Assembly (NCBI GenBank): GCA_009746045.1
Contig: RPFO01000264.1
Coordinates: 1,304,214 to 1,368,213 of the forward strand
DNA length: 64,000 nucleotides
Direction: 5' to 3'
Source of the DNA: Mesostigma viride
Taxonomy: Eukaryota; Streptophyta; Mesostigmatophyceae; Mesostigmatales; Mesostigmataceae
A program made the position numbers and the translations under genes. Position 1 is the stretch's first letter, and each line of letters starts with the position of its first letter. The notes beneath the pieces are model-generated. The model searched no databases, was not told where the DNA came from, and was given only the letters and a program-made list of their open reading frames with translations. Below are positions 32,309 to 42,347 of this stretch, in pieces.

Positions 32309-32629
32309 TGGTACCACCTCGACCGGCTCGGCGGCCGGCGGCAGCGCACGGGAGCACACGGGAGGTGGAGCACACGGGGGACGGCACGGCGCCGGTCAGC
32401 CTTGACCGCTGGTTGGCCCACAATGTTTCCTTGACTGGTGGGGCTCGCGCCCCCCCTCCGCCGCTTCACCCCGAGACGGCCGCCCGCCTCGGGGTTGCCG
32501 GACCCCCGCCGCCGCCAGCGCCCCCCTCCTCGGCCGCGGACTACCAAGTCCCCGCCTTGCAGGAGGGCTGCCTTGCCATTGGCGACGTCGTCCCCCCCTT
32601 CACTTTGAAGGAATTGGACGGCGCCCTTG
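32309..32629 (+). pseudogene. LINE ORF2 middle segment
   Basis: Continues the LINE after copia copy 2: WYHLDRLGG, a Pro/Ala-rich stretch with a frameshift near 32415, then GDVVPPFTLKELDGAL, the typical segment just before the RT domain. Cut at 32629 by the large DNA transposon and resumes in frame at 51423 (ARLRYDAAVGADHLSAELLK). Confidence 0.78.
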
Positions 32630-32710
32630 GAGGGGATTCATAAGTGTTTGCTCAATTTCACAAGTCTTCAAATGAGTAAAAAAAAAATCTTTCAGATCTG
32701 AGGGTACCTA

Positions 32711-33724
32711 AAGCTGGACTGTTGCAGGCAGCATGTAGACCATGAAAATAGACCACCCACAAAAATTGGGCTCATTCTGAGCTCAAATGGTGACATGTGA
32801 CAGCATACATGTGCAGTTTTTCGTCATTTTCCCCCTTTACTTACATGAAACAAATATGAATAGTGGACAAATGAACTCATTTCAGGCTGGATTCTTGCAG
32901 GCAGCATCTAGACCATGAAAATAGACCACCCACAAAAATTGGGCTCATTCTGAGCTCAAATGGTGACATGTGACAGCATACATGTGCAGTTTTTCGTCAT
33001 TTTCCCCCTTTTCTTACATGAAACAAATATGAATAGTGAACAAATGAACTCATATCAGGCTGGATTCTTGCAGGCAGCATGTAGACCATGAAAATAGACC
33101 ACCCACAAAATTTGGGCTCATTCTGAGCTCAAATGGTGACATGTGACAGCATACATGTGCAGTTTTTCGTCATTTTCCCCCTTTACTTACATGAAACAAA
33201 TATGAATAGTGGACAAATGAACTCATTTCAGGCTGGATTCTTGCAGGCAGCATTTATACCATGAAAATAGACCACCCACAAAAATTGGGCTCATTCTGAG
33301 CTCAAATGGTGACATGTGACAGCATACATGTGCAGTTTTTCGTCATTTTCCCCCTTTTCTTACATGAAACAAATATGAATAGTGAACAAATGAACTCATA
33401 TCAGGCTGGATTCTTGCAGGCAGCATTTATACCATGAAAATAGACCACCCACAAAAATTGGGCTCATTCTGAGCTCAAATGGTGACATGTGACAGCATAC
33501 ATGTGCAGTTTTTCGTCATTTTCCCCCTTTTCTTACATGAAACAAATATGAATAGTGAACAAATGAACTCATTTCAGGCTGGATTCTTGCAGGCAGCATC
33601 TAGACCATGAAAATAGACCACCCACAAAAATTGGGCTCATTCTGAGCTCAAATGGTGACATGTGACAGCATACATGTGCAGTTTTTCGTGATTTTCTCGG
33701 TTAACTTCCATGAAACAAATATGA
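32711..33724. repeat. 173-bp subterminal tandem array, left
   Basis: About six units of 173 bp, each with AGGCTGGATTCTTGCAGGC and a run of TGACATGTGACAGCATACAT. The array continues at 42043-42090 after the chromovirus. Same units, inverted, at the right end. Confidence 0.92.
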
Positions 33725-34391
33725 TGTTACGGCCCAGACCTTTGTATGGGCGTAACAATGCCTTCAATAAATAAGTCGAAAGTCATTTGTTATTCGTTTG
33801 GGACTTTCGATAGCTCGCTTTCATAGTCCGCCGGACTATAGGACTCAATTCGGGACTTATTTGGGAATTTGTCCTAAGTTCGGGACTTTGTGTGTTTATT
33901 TGGTACTTTGTGTGTTCCGGACCAGTTATTTTGGGCCTAGCCAGAAGTACGAGATCTTCTTGGGGCCGGGCCGGCCCTAGACGTCATACAGAACCTATTG
34001 GGGCTTGACGGCAGTATCTGGAAGATCGGCGCGCATGTCGGCGCGCCTGCACACCAACTTGCCAGCTTGGTAGCGCAGTTAGGTGAAATTGGTCTGTGGA
34101 CGATGGACTCTCTCTCTTTGGTTTGATGATTAATGAAACGAGTGTTGACGACTCTCTCAGACCAAGGGGCACTAATCCGGATGTCATTTGCCTCATGACA
34201 TGCCGTGTTATATAGCTAGATTAATTAATCATGCTATAAGGCCTAGCTGAGAACAAACCGCTGCTCAGTTAGTCAATTTACTGCGATCTTTGCTTGCTAT
34301 CGCGGTACGCGGATGCGCGGCTATGCCGGCTTATTAAACTGCACCTTATACTAGATTAGATCTTTCGCACCGTCCGGCTCGGGACGTAACA
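33725..34391 (+). repeat. 5' LTR of the chromovirus
   Basis: 667 bp with termini TGTTACG/CGTAACA. TATA-like TTATATAG near 34207. A diverged solo-like copy in minus orientation is at 55086-55753. Confidence 0.92.
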
Positions 34392-35102
34392 CTGGATCGG
34401 AGGTAGTTCTAGAGGTTTTCCACAGGTGCTCGCGAAGAGCCCTTGTGTTTAAGCCGCTAGGTGCATTCTTAATAGCGCAGGGCCTGCGCTGGACCGGCCC
34501 AATATTTAGTGAGATAGAAAGCCGAGTTCGACCCGCCAGCCTGGGCAGCTGGCTGTGGTGAAAGGCGGCATCGTCTAGCTGAAAGGGCGGTCATAGTGTA
34601 GGGCTTAGAAGCATCACCTGTCGACTGGGCACCGACGGGGAGCTCGGCTCTGCACCACTACAAGGAATCGGCGCCACAAGCTAGGGAGGAAAGTCGGCTG
34701 CGCAACGCCAAGGTACGTTTCGTCATGCAGTATGTGGTAGTAGCTTGCAGCCAACCGCTTTGCTCCGACTCTCTTACCTGCAACGCGTAGGATGTGCGCC
34801 CATCCTTGTTGTTTTGTTTGTGAATTTGTCGTTTCTGTGACGTATTGTGACTAGCGTCCTGGCTGCGAAAGCTGTGGGCGCTGGTAGGGTGGTTTCCGTG
34901 GCTTCGTCCTTGCGAAAAGGCGGGCAGTTATCACGGAGGCTACCCTCTTGTATGGAATTAGGGGCGCGAAGCTCCTGATTTCTGTGATAGTGATTAGATT
35001 AGAGCCAGTTGGCATCCCACCCCTGTGACAGGTCACACACTAGAGGTAAAAGGTTCCTTTCTCTTTTCTATCTCTGTCTGCTGGCAATAGACAACGTGTG
35101 TG
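34392..35102 (+). other. Chromovirus leader with primer binding site
   Basis: CTGGATCGGAGGTA follows the LTR and is a probable tRNA primer site. The related fragment at 55086 shows CTGGTTATCGGAGGTA at the same place. The rest of the leader has no evident gene. Confidence 0.55.
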
Positions 35103-35525
35103 ATGGCTAATAGTAATAATAGAAATAATAATAGATATAATAATGGACTTGGGGGTTGGGATAGTGATGTATCTAGGCAACTTTGCTATGCTGTGGCACA
35201 TGATGGAGGCACAGGGAAAGTAGGTATTTTCTATAGCTGGGTAGACTGCAAGAACTATATAGTGGATAGGCATAGGGTTATCTTTAAGGGATTCAAGACA
35301 GCATGGGAAGCAGATAGGTTTATCCAGGAATACATGCCACGTCCAGTAGGCTTGCACGTAGAGGCACCACCTCAGGAGATTAGGACTCGTCCAATGCCTA
35401 GGGGCCGTAGTTGTGCACCCAATAGTGCAACAGTAGAGAGCAGGACGGGGGACACACAGGCTGTTACCGTCACGTTCAGCCAACTCACTGTCAGCACCCC
35501 ACCTAGGCAGCCACCTAGTTTCTAG
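35103..35525 (+). CDS. Viroplasmin/RNase H1 N-terminal-like ORF
   Basis: 140 residues from ATG. After an Asn-rich start it has LCYAVAHDGGTGKVGIFYSW, DCKNYIVDRHRVIFKGFKT and EADRFI. This matches the pattern of the caulimovirus-VI/RNase H1 N-terminal hybrid-binding domain (Y-V-x-G-x-x-x-G-I-Y-x-S-W ... K-x-F-x-T-x-x-E-A). That domain binds RNA-DNA hybrid or dsRNA. It is the first ORF of the element. A related truncated copy is at 54136-54336 in an element fragment, at the same distance from its LTR, which supports it being a family component. Confidence 0.75.
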   Translation: MANSNNRNNNRYNNGLGGWDSDVSRQLCYAVAHDGGTGKVGIFYSWVDCKNYIVDRHRVIFKGFKTAWEADRFIQEYMPRPVGLHVEAPPQEIRTRPMPRGRSCAPNSATVESRTGDTQAVTVTFSQLTVSTPPRQPPSF

Positions 35526-35684
35526 AGGAGGAGAGTACTAATTATAGCTTACTATATAATAGCTACATTAGCAGTATAACGTAGGGCAGTCGCTTGGTTG
35601 ATTGCTTGTGGGCATGTGCATGGCATTTTCCTCCTTCTTCCTCTCTCCTTCCTTCCTTCTCTTGTGGATGTGGTACTGGTAAAC

Positions 35685-36485
35685 ATGCCGCGGGGTAAAA
35701 AGAAGGTACGCGGCACGACTAGGAGTCATTCCGAGGAGGGAGGTGCAGACTTGGATAGGCAGGGCAGCCCAGAGTACCAAGTACAGGAGGTATCACAACA
35801 GGGCTCGTCCTACCAGCAAGGCAGTCCTGTAGGTCACCCAGGTGAGCTGGCTAGTACCTCCCGTGAGCCGCGAAGGCCACGAGGAGCGGATAGGATGGAT
35901 AATAGCGAGGAATACCAGCCGCAGCGAATGCAGGCTGAGTATAACCAGCTGATGGAACGGGCAGGTGATGAGACCCGGCCCAGATCGAATCCCACGAGTG
36001 CAGCCCAGCACCAGTCAGTGCAGCCGCAGCAACGCCCGCCCGGGCAGCCGCAGCAGCACCCAGTGCAGTCCCCACAGCAGCATTCGGAACAGCAACAGCC
36101 GTTGTCGCAGCAGTGACAGCAGCCGCAGGGTTTCCAGCAGCAGCAACGGCAGCAGCAGCAGCAGCAGCAGCAGGGTTTCCAGTAGCAGCAGCAGCAGCAG
36201 CAGCAACCGCAGCAGCAACTGCAGCAACCTCGGGGGCAGAGCAGCAGCATGGTTCACTCGCCAGCGGTCGTCAGCAACCTGAATTTCAGCAGAGTGGCCT
36301 TGGATGGCCCGGGGTATGAACACCCCTCGTCGGTACAGGTGCGGCGGACGCACGGTACGCCGACCAGATCCGGATCTCTCCCCCGGTCGCAGCCTCCAGC
36401 CTTCGGCTCCATCGCCTACCGGGAGGTCGGTGGGCCCAAGCCTAATACGGTGAAGGCCCCACCCTGTGCCGCTGGAAGAATACTA
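35685..36485 (+). pseudogene. Gln-rich gag-like frame with two internal stops
   Basis: From ATG 35685 (MPRGKKKVRG) the frame runs 144 codons to a TGA inside a CAG-repeat tract, continues as polyglutamine to a TAG, then through a Gln-rich region to SSSMVHSPAVV and a final TAA at about 36485. The stop-containing section has a duplicated CAGGGTTTCCAG unit. Position after ORF0 and before protease suggests gag, but no zinc knuckle or capsid motif is visible. Confidence 0.5.
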
Positions 36486-36863
36486 TAATATATATATTAT
36501 TATATTAGTATATTTAACTAATAATTATATTTTTATAATATGTTCAGTCAGGTGCGCTTTTCCAGTCCTAGTGGCTGGCCACCTTAGCCATTCTGAGAAT
36601 GCCCACCTGTGTAGGGCAAGGGGGGGTGTCTGTTTTGCCCCACATCTGTACCAAATACCAAGGGTGCATTGGTCCTGCACAGTAGCAGGTCACCCTGTTA
36701 TCATGCTATCAGCAGTAAGGGGGGTGTTTGGAATCATACACTGACCCCATGCATAGACGCCGTTGGCGGTAATGGGAAATTACTATTAGGCGTCTAGCAC
36801 TAGTGGTTTTATATAGGGTACCGTTGGCGGTAATGGGATATTATATTAGAATGTAATAATATA
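36486..36863. other. AT-rich gap between gag-like frame and pol
   Basis: Very AT-rich at 36480-36540, with a repeated GCCGTTGGCGGTAATGGGA motif (near 36759 and 36820, about 61 bp apart). No gene seen. Confidence 0.5.
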
Positions 36864-37905
36864 TTGAGATACGGCCAACCAACCGTCATGGACGTGCAGT
36901 TCATGGTGGACACGGGTGCGTCTACGTCGTTCATCAACGAGACATTGGCGCGTCGCGCAGGATACGACATCTGGCCACATGCGACAGTGGTGAATGTGAC
37001 CTATTCAGATGGTCGCAAGAGCCCCTCGCCTGGTCGGGTTTATATCAAGGCTGTGATTCAATGCATCCCTGTGGTGCTCACCGCCACGGTCGCACCGCTC
37101 GGAGCTGCCGACATCATCATCGGCATCGACTGGCTGGACGCGCAGGATGTGGACATTAGCATTCGGCGTCGCGTGGTGTGGTTCCCTGACGGTTCCTTTT
37201 GGAGTCCTGTCAGCGAATACCAAGTGCAGGGCCCCGACGTGCATAACATCACGCACGAGCGGGAAGTCACCCAGCCCCGCAACAAGTCGCCGCACAGTCG
37301 CTATCTGTTCCACACCGGTCGCACGACCCAGGACGACCTGTCTCCCGACTGGGAGGCCGCGCGCGAGGACGTGCGCGCCCCCGGGGAAAGGGAGGGGTCC
37401 CGGTCACGAGTGCCACTCAGCCACGTGGTACCGGCTCAGGGAATTTTTCACCTGCAGCGCATCGGGCCCCCTACCATTTTTTCGGAGTACGTGCACCAGA
37501 CCCTTGAGGAGGAGGCGGACACGTACACGATCACTTCTGTCCTGGAGACGTTGATTAGTCGGTTCACTGTCACGGAGCCCGCGGCCTTAGAGGCAATCAG
37601 GTCGCACCCCAAGGGCAAGCTCCCGTGCAAGTTCCAGGACGGGCGACTCTATGTCATGGTGAGGCCAGACTGCTGGCGCCTGTACGTCCCGGAGTTATGT
37701 CGAGCGGCTCTGCTCCATGAGCTCCATGACTCTCTCGCCGGTGGCCACCAAGGGATCCACCGCTTGCTGCCACGGGCCAGAAAGAACTTCTATTGGCCAG
37801 GCATGCGAGAGTACATTGAGACGTACGTGCGCGAGTGTCCATCATGTCAGATCATGAAGCCCGCAATACGGGCTCACAGGCAGTCCCCAGACCCTACCAG
37901 ACCCG
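36864..37905 (+). CDS. Chromovirus protease and integrase zinc finger
   Basis: The retropepsin region begins VQFMVDTGASTSFINETLARRAG (active site D-T-G-A near residue 17) and ends ADIIIGIDWLDAQ. A ~110-residue linker follows with no RT motif. The frame then reads directly into the region before integrase (KLPCKFQDGRLYVMVRPDCW) and the HHCC zinc finger (HDSLAGGHQGIHRLL ... CPSCQIMK). The deletion of RT and RNase H leaves the frame open. A frameshift near 37905 leads into the integrase core. Confidence 0.85.
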
Positions 37906-38559
37906 ATGGGTCCTTGGGATTCCCTGATGATGGATTTTGTTGGCCCCTTCCGGAAGACCAAGAATGGCAACAGCATGATTCTGGTTTTCCTGGACCGTTT
38001 GACGCGCATGTGTCACCTGGCACCATGTCCGGCCGAACTCACGGCCGAGGCTTGCGCTAAGCTATACCTTCACCACGTGTTCAGGTACCACGGACTCAGC
38101 CGGCAATTCATATCGGACCGAGACAAGCTGTTCACGGCCCGCTTCTGGCAGGAGTTCTTTGAATGCCTGGGCACCAAGGTGTCGCTGGGGACAGCATATC
38201 ACAGCTCGTCCTCCCACCTGGTGGAGAGGCTGAACCGCACAGTGCAAGAGACCATGCGCCACTACACCGACGCGGTGGGAAGCAACTGGGAAGAGTTCTT
38301 GGGTTTGGTGGAGTTCTCCCTGAATAACGCCCCCCAGGCAGCTCATGGCTTCACACCATTCTTCCTCAACACGGGCAGGCATCCGCTCACGCCGACTGAC
38401 CTTCTCACAAGCCCAGCCTTAGCTGAAAAGTCGGTCCGGCGAGACACCCTCGAAGGGGTGGAGAGGCTGCTGGTCCAGATGCGCCAGGCCCATGACAGTG
38501 CGGTCAAGGGCTACCGGGCCGCCGCGAGCGCTATATGGCGAGGACTGCTGGCCGCCTAG
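37906..38559 (+). CDS. Chromovirus integrase catalytic core
   Basis: 218 residues, open: SLMMDFVGPFRKTKNG (first Asp), QFISDRDKLFTARFW (second Asp), SSSSHLVERLNRTVQETMR (Glu), then SLNNAPQAAHGFTPFFLNTG. All D-D-E residues are present. Out of frame with the protease block by one base and with the C-terminal block downstream. Confidence 0.88.
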   Translation: MGPWDSLMMDFVGPFRKTKNGNSMILVFLDRLTRMCHLAPCPAELTAEACAKLYLHHVFRYHGLSRQFISDRDKLFTARFWQEFFECLGTKVSLGTAYHSSSSHLVERLNRTVQETMRHYTDAVGSNWEEFLGLVEFSLNNAPQAAHGFTPFFLNTGRHPLTPTDLLTSPALAEKSVRRDTLEGVERLLVQMRQAHDSAVKGYRAAASAIWRGLLAA

Positions 38560-39044
38560 ATGCGCGCACGCCGGCCATCGAGGTGGGCGACTGGGTACTG
38601 GTGGAAGGCCCCCGCCTAGGACGTTTCTCTGAGAAGGTAGAGGGTGAGCTCAAGACAAAGCTCCGTCCTATGTTCCTGGGGCCACACAAGGTTCTGGAGA
38701 AGCTTGGAGATGTGATGTTCAAGGTGGACATCCCGAGCTCCTGGAACACTTCCTCCAACTTCCATCGAGACCAGCTCAAGTTATACCACCAGAACTCCAT
38801 CCAAGGTCGGCTCAACCCGCCGGCCCCTGTCGAGTACAACCCAGAGACCGGAGAACAGGAAGACGAGGTGGCCGAGATCGTGGGCCACCGGGACATCAAG
38901 CGTGGGAGAGGTAGACAGCGACAGTATCGCGTACGGTGGCGTTTTGCTCAGCATGATTACGAGGATTCGTGGCGAACCGAGAATGAGCTAGAAGGGTGTG
39001 AACGTCTGCTTCGCGAGTATAAGGCCGAGCATGCCCTCCACTAG
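38535..39044 (+). CDS. Integrase C-terminal GPY-like region and chromodomain
   Basis: 170 residues: IEVGDWVLVEGPRLGRFSEK, KLRPMFLGPHKVLEKLGD (GPY/F-like module), FHRDQLKLYH, then a chromodomain at the end (EVAEIVGHRDIKRGRGRQ, QYRVRWRFAQHDYEDSWRTE). Chromodomains in chromovirus integrases bind methylated histones and direct insertion. Confidence 0.85.
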   Translation: MARTAGRLDARTPAIEVGDWVLVEGPRLGRFSEKVEGELKTKLRPMFLGPHKVLEKLGDVMFKVDIPSSWNTSSNFHRDQLKLYHQNSIQGRLNPPAPVEYNPETGEQEDEVAEIVGHRDIKRGRGRQRQYRVRWRFAQHDYEDSWRTENELEGCERLLREYKAEHALH

Positions 39045-40430
39045 GCTACCGCGAAGGTAGTAGTGGTGGGGGCGCTATGACAACGGGCTTGATCACGTGT
39101 AGCCAGGATGCCGCGAAGGCACTTGTGTTATTCACGTCGATGTGTACGCACCATCGTGGTAATTGGGTCGAAAAGCATCCCCAACGCCACGTGCAAGCAG
39201 GGCCGACTCGGCGAACGGGCGGATCTGTCACACCTGTGGTGACACCGATCCAGCAACAGGACGGTGATGCCGTGCGAACCATTCGGACTCAGGGCACGGG
39301 CGGAATGACGGTTCTTGTCGGGACGGGACCGACCCGGCGAACGGGCGGCTCGACCGACCCGACTAAGCTCGATTCCGAGGATATCGAGGCAAGCAACCAG
39401 AAACGCCCCCAAGTGGAACCGGATGCCCAGCGAGGAGTTAGACGTCGCGCATGTACGAACGAGGTGTCGGCGGGCAGCGTCTCCGCGGATTCCCAGAGTC
39501 CGCGCCGAGAATCGCGAACTTACTCCGAGCGGTTGCCGCGCGTGGAGACGTCCCGCGCCCATATACCAGAGAGGCGTGGCCCGATACCAGCGGTGGGCTT
39601 TATATCTCCCGCGCAGGGGTCTTTGCTCGTACAGGCGGTGGCTCGACCGGCGCCATGGACGGTGGGCGCTTACGTCAGCGCGTTTCCCGGCCCACAACGA
39701 GTACGCCCCTTACATGAGTTTCGGGGTGTTCCCGTCTACATTGAACTCCCACCGTCGCGTTCGTGGCCGTCGACAGCGCGGACTATCATCGACCGCAACC
39801 GCTGCACTTTGAGGCAGGAACTCATGCGTATGTGGAGCGAGGCTCCATGCGCGAGCTAGTCTGCTTCGACTTGCACCCAGGGAGGGCGGCCCCGCGACCC
39901 CAGGACTGCCTAAATCGACGCCAGAGGGTTCTGGTACGCGTTACGGCCCCAAGCGGGAGCTGCCAAAATACATGGTAGATGGTAAACCTCGAAAGGTTGA
40001 CTGTCCCAAGTATGCTCCGTGCGAGGGAGAGGCATTCCTCGACTGGGTTGTGCCCAACTTTGTGAGGGCTCCGGGCTTTCGCTTCAACGCTCTCCAGGTG
40101 CGCGTCGTAGTGTTGACCATGGCGGGGGTTTCTTTGCGGAGCATGGATGTGGGGTTATTGATTGGAACGCGGGCACAATCATGTTCACGCACCCGCAATA
40201 CCTGGCCGCATTCATGTCGTACTGGCCCACCGGGACGTGGGTAGACCTCGCTCAAACGCGCACCAACGTGAACGAATACCAGCTCGCATACAATGCGGAT
40301 CACCTCGCTAACCCCGGGAAGATCCTCGAGGAAATTGGTGAGCAGGGTCGCCAGGTACTCCACGAGTATCGTCAACGGAAGGCGCGGTCGGGAGGGGTGG
40401 GCCCTAGCATTGGAGGAATGTGAGGGTCGC
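39045..40430 (+). pseudogene. Unrecognised ORF downstream of the chromodomain
   Basis: Open blocks 39077-39859, 39763-39978, 39972-40244 and 40019-40423 look like one protein in shifting frames. A low-complexity N-terminal part has two PTRRTGGS repeats and R/P-rich sequence. The C-terminal part is more globular (GVIDWNAGTIMFTHPQYLAAF, WPTGTWVDLAQTRTNVNEYQ). I recognise no domain. It follows integrase, where accessory or env-like genes sit in some gypsy elements, but no signal peptide or membrane segment is evident. Confidence 0.4.
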
Positions 40431-41370
40431 GACCTCCTCATGGACAGTCTTGCAGACGGGATGACGAGTTCAGCGCTTGCGCGCGCATCTCCGCACAGGC
40501 AAGACGTGATTCAGCTTGGTGGTCCTCCCTGCATCGACCGCATTGGACAGTTCTGCACGCGAGCACCTCCCGTAGTCGCTGATGACGACTGCCGTGATCC
40601 ATATTTTGGCCTTTGCTCGGCGGTGGCGTTTACAACGCTGTCACATGCTGGCGCGTGCGCGCCCCGCGGATCACTGTTGCGCACCCCAACTGTTGCGTGC
40701 CCGCCACTGTGCATGGTCGCGCGCAACATGTCTGCCACGCGCGATTATTATCCCAGTTGTGATAAGCATCGTCGCCTGCAACCATGCATCCGGTAGTATT
40801 GGTATCGGTCGACCCCATCAATTGGGTTAATTGTCTTGCATGGCGTTGATTGGTGTGCGCCTCTGATTCGGGTCGCTGGCGGAATTTTATATGCTGCCGC
40901 GGCCCTGCACTAGCGCGGTCGCCAGGGAGGGCAGCGGTGAGGGGAAATTAATTGATGGATTTGTGGGAAGTGGGGGAGATTCCAGGAAGGATTATGGGGG
41001 TTCCTGTTCCTGCTGTTCCAGTCCAGAGATCCAGAGTTTCCAGTCACATTGCCCTCATGGATTGCAACGGGATGGCGACAGCATCCCATCGGCTATCAAG
41101 GAATTGTCCTTGTGTGGCAACGCCGGGGAGAATTGGCTTTACTAACCCGCTGGCGAACAGGGGTTGGGACATAGTATCCCCATGGCCGATTTTGTACTAT
41201 TGTTCTCTATAGCTGACTGCCCAGCCTGGGCAATTGTCGCTTTTGTGTGTTGCTTGTTTTGCTTGCAAGAGCTTCTTTTTTTTTCTTGTTTGTTTGTTTG
41301 TGTTAATTGTCTTGTTGCGTGCGCCCCAAGCCTGGACGATATAGCTATCGTCCCCTGGGGAAGGGAGGAG
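40431..41370 (+). other. Chromovirus 3' noncoding region with polypurine tract
   Basis: No confident gene. The last 15 bases before the 3' LTR (41356-41370) are the polypurine tract GGGGAAGGGAGGAG, the primer for plus-strand cDNA. Confidence 0.65.
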
Positions 41371-42037
41371 TGTTACGGCCCAGACCTTTGTATGGGCGTA
41401 ACAATGCCTTCAATAAATAAGTCGAAAGTCATTTGTTATTCGTTTGGGACTTTCGATAGCTCGCTTTCATAGTCCGCCGGACTATAGGACTCAATTCGGG
41501 ACTTATTTGGGAATTTGTCCTAAGTTCGGGACTTTGTGTGTTTATTTGGTACTTTGTGTGTTCCGGACCAGTTATTTTGGGCCTAGCCAGAAGTACGAGA
41601 TCTTCTTGGGGCCGGGCCGGCCCTAGACGTCATACAGAACCTATTGGGGCTTGACGGCAGTATCTGGAAGATCGGCGCGCATGTCGGCGCGCCTGCACAC
41701 CAACTTGCCAGCTTGGTAGCGCAGTTAGGTGAAATTGGTCTGTGGACGATGGACTCTCTCTCTTTGGTTTGATGATTAATGAAACGAGTGTTGACGACTC
41801 TCTCAGACCAAGGGGCACTAATCCGGATGTCATTTGCCTCATGACATGCCGTGTTATATAGCTAGATTAATTAATCATGCTATAAGGCCTAGCTGAGGAT
41901 AAACCGCGGCTCAGTTAGTCAATTAACTGTGATCTTTGCTTGCTATCGCGGTACGCGGATGCGCGGCTATGCCGGCTTATTAAACTGCACCTTATACTAG
42001 ATTAGATCTTTCGCACCGTCCGGCTCGGGACGTAACA
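41371..42037 (+). repeat. 3' LTR of the chromovirus
   Basis: 667 bp, nearly identical to 33725-34391; differences cluster near 41895-41930. Abuts the TATGA duplication. Confidence 0.92.
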
Positions 42038-42042
42038 TATGA

Positions 42043-42347
42043 ATAGTGAACAAATGAACTCATTTCAGGCTGGATTCTTGCAGGCAGCATTTAGAAAATG
42101 CACATTGCCAGCTTTTACGTCATATCCCATTGAAAAAAAATAGATGAGCCATGAGCCATGAAACCTGTTCACCCAAATATGGTTTTATCCCATTTGATAT
42201 ATGTTCTACCAATTGTAAGGACATGTAATAAACCTATGAACCAAGGTCATAAGACACGGAATGTGTTGATCACAAGGCTGCTAGCCGCAAAGCATGCACC
42301 GAGAAGGTAGGGCAGCCATGAAAAATTAAAAGCCACATGCGGCAAGG
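42043..42347. other. Remainder of left array and 3' flank of the putative transposase gene
   Basis: Finishes the interrupted 173-bp unit (to about 42090), then AT-rich sequence with AATAAA-like sites. No gene seen. Confidence 0.6.

Larger units (their letters stand above)
33725..42037 (+). mobile_element. Ty3/gypsy chromovirus lacking reverse transcriptase
   Basis: 8,313 bp with 667-bp LTRs (TGTTACGG ... GACGTAACA) that differ at about five positions by eye, and the 5-bp duplication TATGA (33720-33724 and 42038-42042). Order: LTR, primer site, viroplasmin-like ORF, Gln-rich gag-like frame, protease, integrase, chromodomain, an extra ORF, polypurine tract, LTR. No RT or RNase H is present between protease and integrase. 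Confidence 0.9.

Noticed and set aside
32711-33724. Tandem array considered as a CRISPR
   Set aside because: The 173-bp units are directly adjacent with no spacers, occur inverted at the other transposon end, and the sequence is eukaryotic.
36105-36200. Alternative genetic code with TAG/TGA as glutamine
   Set aside because: Other frames here end normally at TAG and TGA, and PP2C exons use none internally; two stops in a decaying element are better explained by mutation.
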